Below are positions 14,199 to 18,403 of a DNA stretch of 18,403 bases, one piece after another. The stretch is from contig JAGQNJ010000010.1 of assembly GCA_020428115.1 (NCBI GenBank), positions 1 through 18,403 of the forward strand, in the 5' to 3' direction. Under the pieces are notes generated by a model, which ran no database searches, was not told the origin of the DNA, and worked only from the letters and a program-made list of their open reading frames with translations. The first letter of the stretch is position 1. Each line of letters starts with the position of its first letter. The position numbers and the translations under genes were made by a program. This stretch comes from Candidatus Saccharimonadota bacterium. GTDB lineage: Bacteria > Patescibacteriota > Saccharimonadia > Saccharimonadales > JAGQNJ01.

Positions 14199-14217
14199 AT
14201 TTTCTTCTAAAGTACTG

Positions 14218-14246
14218 TTGGTAATCTATCATGGTTACGTTAAAAT
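14218..14246 (+). promoter_or_regulatory. Promoter of the response-regulator pair
   Basis: TTGGTA (4/6, 14218-14223), 17-nt spacer, TAAAAT (5/6, 14241-14246). The predicted start near 14253 leaves only about 8 nt before the ATG at 14261. Each box shares one base with the divergent promoter's box (14223 and 14246), so the two promoters occupy the same DNA and RNA polymerase cannot fill both at once. Confidence 0.55.
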
Positions 14247-14251
14247 GTCAA
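14223..14251 (-). promoter_or_regulatory. Promoter of the decarboxylase/histidine-kinase operon
   Basis: On the minus strand: TTGACA (perfect, 14246-14251), 17-nt spacer, TGA-TAGATT (-10 at 14223-14228, extended TGn). The predicted start is near 14216, leaving an untranslated leader of about 80 nt that includes the hairpin at 14152-14198. Confidence 0.65.
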
Positions 14252-14260
14252 GAATTAGCT

Positions 14261-14647
14261 ATGCAAAAATTCAAAATTGTTGTTGTCGAAGACGAGCCAG
14301 CCATCTGTGACATGTACAGAATGAAGCTTGAGCATTCCGGCTTTGCTGTTGCAACTGCCTACAACGGTAAACAAGGACTAGAAGTTATCGAATCGTTCCA
14401 GCCAGATCTCATACTGCTCGACCTGCGCATGCCCGTTATGACAGGTGATGAAATGCTCGAGAAGCTTCGCCAAACTAAGCAAGGAGCCTCGATTCGCGTC
14501 ATTATTCTTACAAATATTAGTCGTGATGAAGCCCCGCACACACTGCGCTTTCTGCACGTCGATCGATATATTGTCAAAGCTCACCATACACCATCGCAAA
14601 TAGTTGACATCGTCAGAGAGACACTGCAACAAAAAAGCTCAGTATGA
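14261..14647 (+). CDS. Single-domain response regulator (CheY-like receiver) 1
   Basis: 128 residues from the ATG at 14261. All receiver landmarks are present: acidic pair E10-D11, phospho-acceptor Asp54 in L-I-L-L-D-L-R-M-P, Thr84 in V-I-I-L-T-N, and Lys106 in Y-I-V-K. There is no output domain, so it acts by protein contact or as a phosphorelay intermediate. I start at 14261 because the first residue pattern (Q-K-F-K-I-V-V-V-E-D-E) is where receivers begin; the upstream ATG at 14231 lies inside the promoter boxes. An unusual HH-T-P follows the conserved Lys. The second receiver follows after 12 nt. The partner kinase is probably the one encoded divergently. Confidence 0.92.
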   Translation: MQKFKIVVVEDEPAICDMYRMKLEHSGFAVATAYNGKQGLEVIESFQPDLILLDLRMPVMTGDEMLEKLRQTKQGASIRVIILTNISRDEAPHTLRFLHVDRYIVKAHHTPSQIVDIVRETLQQKSSV

Positions 14648-14659
14648 TAGGATAATAAT

Positions 14660-15025
14660 ATGAGTAAAGTCGCAATCATTGAGGATGACCAAGCAATATC
14701 GCAAATGTATCGCCTCAAGTTTGAGGCTGAAGGCTACACTGTTGACACTGCCGAAAACGGCAAGCTCGGACTCGCCCTTGCCGAGAGTATGAAGCCCGAC
14801 ATTATCCTACTCGACCTGATGATGCCTGAGATGCGTGGCGATGAAATGCTTGCTGCTATGCGCAAAACCACTTGGGGCAAAAACATCAAAGTTATTATTC
14901 TTACCAACATGGGTGAGCAAGAAATCCCAGAAACAGTCAAAAAGCTCGGTGTATCAGCCGTGATCCTAAAGGCCGACATGACACCGCGCCAGGTAGCTGA
15001 TCTCGTCAAAGAACAGCTCAAATAA
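14660..15025 (+). CDS. Single-domain response regulator (CheY-like receiver) 2
   Basis: 121 residues, a full receiver and nothing more: acidic E8-D9-D10, phospho-Asp52 in I-I-L-L-D-L-M-M-P, Thr82 in V-I-I-L-T-N, Lys104 in V-I-L-K-A-D-M-T-P. It closely parallels the first receiver (shared L-D-L-x-M-P-x-M-x-G-D-E-M-L, V-I-I-L-T-N, K-A-x-x-T-P), so the pair arose by tandem duplication. AGGA 8-9 nt before the ATG is the RBS, and the 12-nt gap makes it co-transcribed with receiver 1. It lacks a DNA-binding domain, so it cannot itself be the transcription factor for the locus. Confidence 0.93.
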   Translation: MSKVAIIEDDQAISQMYRLKFEAEGYTVDTAENGKLGLALAESMKPDIILLDLMMPEMRGDEMLAAMRKTTWGKNIKVIILTNMGEQEIPETVKKLGVSAVILKADMTPRQVADLVKEQLK

Positions 15026-15033
15026 GTCTTCTT

Positions 15034-15119
15034 CAGGCCTGAAAAACTGAGCATGTGAAGACCATACTGTTTTTCAGCTGCCTGGGAGTTTTTGCGCAAC
15101 TTTTTCGGCAAAAAGTTGC
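15034..15119 (+). terminator. Two large hairpins after the response-regulator pair
   Basis: First hairpin: CAGG + CTGAAAAAC (15034-15047) pairs with GTTTTTCAG + CCTG (15069-15084) around a 21-nt loop, and is followed by GGGAGTTTTTG. Second: GCAACTTTTT-CGGC-AAAAAGTTGC (15096-15119), a perfect 10-bp stem. The A/T runs lie partly inside the stems. Together they most likely end the receiver transcript and insulate murD. Confidence 0.5.
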
Positions 15120-15127
15120 AGTTCACG

Positions 15128-15162
15128 GCTCCTTGTAAGGAGCGGATATACTCAGATATACT
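15128..15162 (+). promoter_or_regulatory. Leaderless-type murD promoter with palindrome over the -35
   Basis: TTGTAA (15133-15138), 18-nt spacer, TATACT (15157-15162), then six bases (ATCTGT) and the murD ATG at 15169. GATATACT is repeated 10 bp apart (15145-15152 and 15155-15162), giving two possible -10 boxes. The -35 lies in the inverted repeat GCTCCTT-GT-AAGGAGC (15128-15143), which could be an operator or a residual hairpin. Confidence 0.5.
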
Positions 15163-15168
15163 ATCTGT

Positions 15169-16533
15169 ATGAATATAGCGATTCTTGGATATGGTGCGCA
15201 GGGGCGCAGCGCCTATGAGTACTGGAATACCCCTGACAATACTCTGACAATATGCGACCAGAACCGAATCAGCAACATCCCTGAGGGAGCCAAAACAACC
15301 TTGGGCGCCGACTATCTCATGGATCTCAATCAATATGACCTCGTTGTGCGCTCGCCGTCTATCCACCCGAGTCAGATACTCGAAGCAAACCCCGAGCATC
15401 CAGAGGTCCTTAGCAAAGTTACGACAGTTACCAACGAGTTTTTCAAGGTGTGCCCCGCACCAATTATCGGTGTTACCGGCACAAAGGGCAAAGGCACAAC
15501 CTCAACGCTTATCGCCAAAATTCTAGAGAACGCGGGGCTAGGTGTACACTTGGGCGGCAATATTGGTATCCCGCCACTTGACCTGCTCAAAAACAACATC
15601 AAGCCATCCGATATTGTTGTGCTTGAACTCGCCAATTTTCAGCTCATCGACCTCAAGTATTCTCCGCCGATTGCCGTCTGCCTTATGGTCACAACCGAAC
15701 ACCTCAATTGGCACAAAGACATGTATGAGTATGTTCAGTCCAAGCAGCAGATGTTTGCTCATCAGCACCATGCAGATCTGGCCATCTACAACGCGCGCAA
15801 TCTATATTCCGAAGAAATTGCCATGGCCTCGCATTCACAATACAAACTTGCCTACGATGTGCCGCCTCTGGGTGAAGAGCCAACCGAAACGCGTGGTGCG
15901 TACGTCGAGGGCAATGCGATTAAGATGCTCGGGCACACGATTTGTCACGTAGACGATGTGGCATTACTGGGGCGGCACAATCTCGAAAACGTCTGCGCCG
16001 CCATTACTGCGACCTGGGACATCGTGAAACACAACAAACATGTGATCAAAAAAACCATCAAAAACTTTGCCGGACTACCGCATCGCCTCGAGATCATCAA
16101 ACAAATCAACGGCGTGTGGTACGTGGACGACTCTTTTGGGACGACCCCAGAAACTGCAATTGTAGCCATGCAATCATTTGCACAACCCAAAGTTATGATT
16201 CTCGGGGGATCAGACAAAGAAGCGGACTTTACAGAGCTAGCACAACACGTCGTTAATGGTACTGTTCGTTATGTCATTGGTATTGGTGAAACTGGGCCCA
16301 AAATTATCAACACAATTACCAAGCTCGACACGAACAACAAAATTGGTCACACCATACTTGGCTCTGACGTCACCATGGCGACTATCGTAGAAACCGCCGC
16401 AAACAATGCCCAAAAAGGCGATGTCGTATTACTCTCGACCGCTTGTGCAAGCTTTGGAATGTTCAAAGACTACAAAGACCGTGGCGAACAGTTCAAGTCT
16501 GCTGTTCTAGCACTCGGCAAAGCTGCGCAATAA
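15169..16533 (+). CDS. murD: UDP-N-acetylmuramoyl-L-alanine--D-glutamate ligase (MurD)
   Basis: 454 residues, normal for MurD; cytoplasmic peptidoglycan step adding D-Glu to UDP-MurNAc-L-Ala with ATP. Domain 1 begins I-A-I-L-G-Y-G-A-Q-G-R-S. The ATP loop is G-T-K-G-K-G-T-T-S (104-112), a variant of GTNGKST. E-L-A-N-F-Q-L (153-159) stands for ELSSFQL, H-L-N-W-H (178-182) for HLDRH, and Lys192 in Y-V-Q-S-K is the candidate carbamylated lysine. Domain 3 has L-G-R-H-N-x-E-N, G-L-P-H-R-L-E (302-308), D-D-S-F-G-T, L-G-G-S-D-K and S-T-A-C-A-S-F-G-M-F-K-D-Y-K-D-R-G. The substitutions occur throughout but key roles are kept. No SD precedes the ATG. The 3' end overlaps murI by 41 bp on the other strand. 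Confidence 0.93.
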   Translation: MNIAILGYGAQGRSAYEYWNTPDNTLTICDQNRISNIPEGAKTTLGADYLMDLNQYDLVVRSPSIHPSQILEANPEHPEVLSKVTTVTNEFFKVCPAPIIGVTGTKGKGTTSTLIAKILENAGLGVHLGGNIGIPPLDLLKNNIKPSDIVVLELANFQLIDLKYSPPIAVCLMVTTEHLNWHKDMYEYVQSKQQMFAHQHHADLAIYNARNLYSEEIAMASHSQYKLAYDVPPLGEEPTETRGAYVEGNAIKMLGHTICHVDDVALLGRHNLENVCAAITATWDIVKHNKHVIKKTIKNFAGLPHRLEIIKQINGVWYVDDSFGTTPETAIVAMQSFAQPKVMILGGSDKEADFTELAQHVVNGTVRYVIGIGETGPKIINTITKLDTNNKIGHTILGSDVTMATIVETAANNAQKGDVVLLSTACASFGMFKDYKDRGEQFKSAVLALGKAAQ

Positions 16534-17170
16534 CCGGACGTTCTGGCTGCAATATTGTCGCCCTGCCTGCTGCGGCCTCTTGTATCATCTCTTCTATCCA
16601 GTGATAGTGTGTACAGCCAAGCACAATAACATCTGCTCCACTGCTGCAGACCTGCCTTGTAACCTCATAGATCTTGTTACGGTCGACTTGATTTGTCTCG
16701 ATCATATGTGACCAGTCGCTACAATCTGGTTCAAGCACTTCAATACCGTTGGCATAGGTGTGCTTCAGCCAGGAGTAGCGTTTGCTTGCGAGCGTCGTCG
16801 GAGTTGCAAAGACTGCAATAGTTTTGCTCCGCGTCTGCTCTGCTGCTGGCTTGACCATCGGTTCCATGCCAATTAGCGGTACGGGTATTTTTGCTCGTAG
16901 TTGTGTGATGAGCGTTGTAGACACGGTATTGCAGGCAATCACAATGACCTCGCAGCCCTGTGCGACAAGCTGGTTGAGTATCGGCACTACGTAGCCCAGT
17001 ATCTCCTCGGGTGTCTTAGTGCCATAGGGAACATGTGTTGTATCGCTGGCAAAAATCACCTGATCGTCTGGTAGAGCAGTTTGTATAGCGTTGGCAACTG
17101 ATTTACCACCTATGCCCGAGTCAAATACGCCAATTACCGCCTTGTGCGACGGCTTAGTTTGTCGACGCAT
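16493..17170 (-). CDS. murI: Glutamate racemase (MurI)
   Basis: 225 residues; somewhat shorter than the usual 255-285. It interconverts L- and D-glutamate without cofactor, supplying MurD. The catalytic set is complete: F-D-S-G-I-G-G (16-22, Asp17-Ser18), A-S-D-T-T-H-V-P-Y-G-T-K (41-52), the first catalytic cysteine Cys80 in A-C-N-T, and the second, Cys186, in G-C-T-H-Y. The N-terminal MRRQTKPSHK is an extra basic extension. The start overlaps the folD stop by 17 nt, so it is the second gene of a folD-murI operon. The 3' end runs 41 bp into murD on the opposite strand. The missing length is mainly at the C-terminus after the second Cys domain. Confidence 0.94.
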   Translation of the reverse strand: MRRQTKPSHKAVIGVFDSGIGGKSVANAIQTALPDDQVIFASDTTHVPYGTKTPEEILGYVVPILNQLVAQGCEVIVIACNTVSTTLITQLRAKIPVPLIGMEPMVKPAAEQTRSKTIAVFATPTTLASKRYSWLKHTYANGIEVLEPDCSDWSHMIETNQVDRNKIYEVTRQVCSSGADVIVLGCTHYHWIEEMIQEAAAGRATILQPERPVIAQLCRVLEQQT

Positions 17171-17969
17171 ACTGTCTTGCAGCCTGAATGACGTTTTCGA
17201 ATAGCGCGCAGACCGTCAGGGGTCCAACACCACCCTTTTCTGGCGTCATGATAATATCTGGCATATCACGCACCTCTGGTGCAACGTCGCCTACCAACCC
17301 ATTACTATCGGTTGCGACGCCAGCATCTACAATGACCGCATCAGGCTTAACCATGTCTTGTTTGATAAGTCCAGGTACACCGGTTGCAGTTACAAGTACG
17401 TCAGCACGGCGCGTTACTTCTGCTAGGTTTTGGACTTGCTTGTCCACCACCTCAACGTTATACTGGCAGGCTTGCCAAAGTTTTGCCAAGGGTTGCCCAA
17501 CCAGCCGCCCATGGCCCACGATAACAAGATGTTTGTTAGCAAGCTCGACATTGTATCCGGCGAGGAGCCAGTTGATAGCTACTGGAGTTGGCGCATCAAA
17601 CTTAGTTGTTTGAGCTAGTCCATCGACATCCTTATTTGGTGCTACACTGTTGAGAACTTCGTCTGTTTTGCTGCGGTCTGGCAAAGGGATCTGCACGATT
17701 ATCCCATGTACACTATCATCGCTATTGAGCTGTTTGATTGAACTAACTGCTTCGGACTGATCAATAGTCTGCACCTCAACCTCTACGAGAATATCGGCGC
17801 CATAGCCCGTTTTGATTTTCATATAACTATCTACAACAGGGTCAGGATTGGTCCGTATTATCACGAGCTTGGGGATAATGCCGTGTGCTTGGCGCAGTGC
17901 ACGTACTTGTTTGGCTTGCCGCTCTTTAATGTAGCTTGCCAGCTCAGAACCGTTTAATACTCTTTTCAT
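17154..17969 (-). CDS. folD: Bifunctional methylenetetrahydrofolate dehydrogenase/cyclohydrolase (FolD), divergent
   Basis: 271 residues, near the usual length. FolD oxidises methylene-THF and hydrolyses methenyl-THF. Kept features: S-Y-M-K-I-K (48-53) with the catalytic Tyr49 and Lys53, G-I-I-V-Q-I-P-L-P (89-97), K-D-V-D-G (113-117, with the catalytic-site Asp), and T-P-E-K-G-G-V-G-P-L-T near the end. Divergent: the cofactor loop reads G-H-G-R-L-V-G (152-158) where most have G-R-S-x-x-V-G, and P-C-T-P-x-G is A-P-T-P-V-A (126-131). The loss of Arg-Ser at the loop may change NADP specificity. The start ATG lies 11 nt after an extended -10 TACAAT, so the leader is only a few nucleotides. Confidence 0.93.
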   Translation of the reverse strand: MKRVLNGSELASYIKERQAKQVRALRQAHGIIPKLVIIRTNPDPVVDSYMKIKTGYGADILVEVEVQTIDQSEAVSSIKQLNSDDSVHGIIVQIPLPDRSKTDEVLNSVAPNKDVDGLAQTTKFDAPTPVAINWLLAGYNVELANKHLVIVGHGRLVGQPLAKLWQACQYNVEVVDKQVQNLAEVTRRADVLVTATGVPGLIKQDMVKPDAVIVDAGVATDSNGLVGDVAPEVRDMPDIIMTPEKGGVGPLTVCALFENVIQAARQYASTN

Positions 17970-17980
17970 ATCAAGGACCT

Positions 17981-17989
17981 ATTGTACCA
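17981..17989 (-). promoter_or_regulatory. Extended -10 promoter of folD-murI
   Basis: On the minus strand TGG-TACAAT (-10 at 17981-17986) lies 11 nt before the ATG. No good -35 is seen; that position falls in the terminator hairpin at 17999-18024. The same TGG-TACAAT is used by tRNA-Glu. Confidence 0.5.
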
Positions 17990-17998
17990 CAAATAACA

Positions 17999-18024
17999 GA
18001 GGAGACTCCTGATGGAGCCTCCTC
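17999..18024 (-). terminator. Terminator hairpin after the DUF5684-like gene
   Basis: GAGGAGACTCC (17999-18009) and GGAGCCTCCTC (18014-18024) form an 11-bp stem (one mismatch-type G.U pair when read on the minus strand) with a 4-nt loop, 23 nt after the stop. The following minus-strand bases TGTTATTTG are only moderately T-rich. Confidence 0.6.
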
Positions 18025-18046
18025 ATACATACATCCGATAGGATAT

Positions 18047-18403
18047 TTATGCAGCTTTCTTTGCAGTTGCAGGCTTAGTGTACTTAGCACTACCAAATGC
18101 AAGCATTGGGTAACCAACGATTGGCAATAGTATCAGCAATAGCGCCCATACTGGCTCTTTGCCAAATGCCTTTGCCACTTCGATTGATACAAGGATCTGT
18201 ACGATCAGTACAGCGATCCATGCAACGAAGTTGACGAATGGAATGAAGCTAAGCAAGATCACAAGTGACCACCAGCCTGGCTTACCAGCGATTTCACACA
18301 GGGTCCAGAAGTTGTACACAGGTATGATAGACTTCCAGCCTGGCTCGCCAGCTTTTACGTAAAGCTTCCACATTGTAACGATCATAAAGATTGCTACTGC
18401 AAG
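18047..18403 (-). CDS. DUF5684-like small membrane protein (5' truncated by window)
   Basis: The frame remains open to the window edge (L-A-V-A-I-F before the first internal Met at 18385), so the start is outside. The visible 118 residues show the signature W-K-L-Y-V-K-A-G-E-P-G-W-K-S-I-I-P-V-Y-N, then K-P-G-W-W and three hydrophobic spans (about residues 45-60, 62-78, 86-104 of the visible part), with F-G-K-E-P-V-W-A between the last two, ending in a short Lys/Ala tail. This 'KAG.pGW..iiPiYN' pattern is that of DUF5684 proteins, common small inner-membrane proteins, often annotated as signal peptidase I-associated; function unknown. A terminator follows the stop. Confidence 0.85.
   Translation of the reverse strand, partial: LAVAIFMIVTMWKLYVKAGEPGWKSIIPVYNFWTLCEIAGKPGWWSLVILLSFIPFVNFVAWIAVLIVQILVSIEVAKAFGKEPVWALLLILLPIVGYPMLAFGSAKYTKPATAKKAA

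Noticed and set aside
14231..14260. ATG start ten residues upstream in receiver 1
   Set aside because: It lies within the promoter boxes of both directions, and receivers normally begin at the later Met.
14734..15399. 221-aa minus-strand ORF across receiver 2 and the start of murD
   Set aside because: Antisense to two well-recognised genes and runs through the intergenic hairpins; no family resemblance.
1..18403. CRISPR array or recoded UGA
   Set aside because: No regularly spaced repeats were seen. UGA ends several genes at overlap junctions and in-frame UGA is not needed anywhere, so the standard bacterial code fits.

Overview
The window looks like a chromosomal segment of a small-genome Patescibacteria/CPR bacterium, most likely a Saccharibacteria (TM7) relative. 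The grounds are very tight packing with ATGA/GTGA/TAATG stop-start overlaps, variant MurD and FolD motifs, a pyruvoyl-dependent arginine decarboxylase, a DUF5684-type membrane protein, DUF11/PKD surface proteins with an LPNTG anchor, and UGA used as a normal stop (several genes end in TGA inside ATGA overlaps). The taxonomic call is inference from gene content, not from a marker gene.

Region 1 (1-5560, + strand) is one run of ten coupled genes: a truncated Nudix hydrolase, a RidA-fold protein without the usual arginine, a GNAT acetyltransferase, an unknown 158-residue protein, a small coiled-coil/two-TM protein, a class I methyltransferase, an APH-type kinase, a P-loop kinase, a SET domain fused to an NTF2/SnoaL-like domain, and a multi-pass membrane protein. 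No promoter is seen inside it; it starts upstream of the window. It ends in a 31-bp convergent overlap with a small minus-strand gene that has a leaderless-type promoter.

Region 2 (5872-6502) has no protein gene. It holds tRNA-Glu(TTC) on the minus strand with encoded CCA, its promoter and terminator, a second copy of the tRNA 3' end with its own terminator, a row of stem-loops between the two copies, a strong 11-bp hairpin, and a perfect DnaA-box sequence nested in inverted repeats.

Region 3 (6503-9596, - strand) is a two-gene exported-protein operon behind a strong promoter: a membrane-anchored Thr/Pro-rich coiled-coil protein followed by an LPNTG-anchored DUF11/PKD protein.

Region 4 (9597-15025) is a probable signalling locus. 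On the minus strand, pyruvoyl-dependent arginine decarboxylase, a hydrophobic membrane protein, a protein made of two GNAT-like halves, and a multi-TM/GAF histidine kinase follow each other with gaps of 8, -8 and 40 bp. Divergent from them are two successive stand-alone receiver proteins. The two directions are driven by interlocked promoters, and the decarboxylase leader carries a terminator-like hairpin directly before its ribosome binding site.

Region 5 (15026-18403) is cell wall and one-carbon metabolism: murD (+, apparently leaderless), converging with and overlapping murI (-), which sits in an operon behind folD (-), and at the edge a DUF5684-like membrane protein cut by the window. MurI makes the D-glutamate that MurD adds to UDP-MurNAc-L-Ala.
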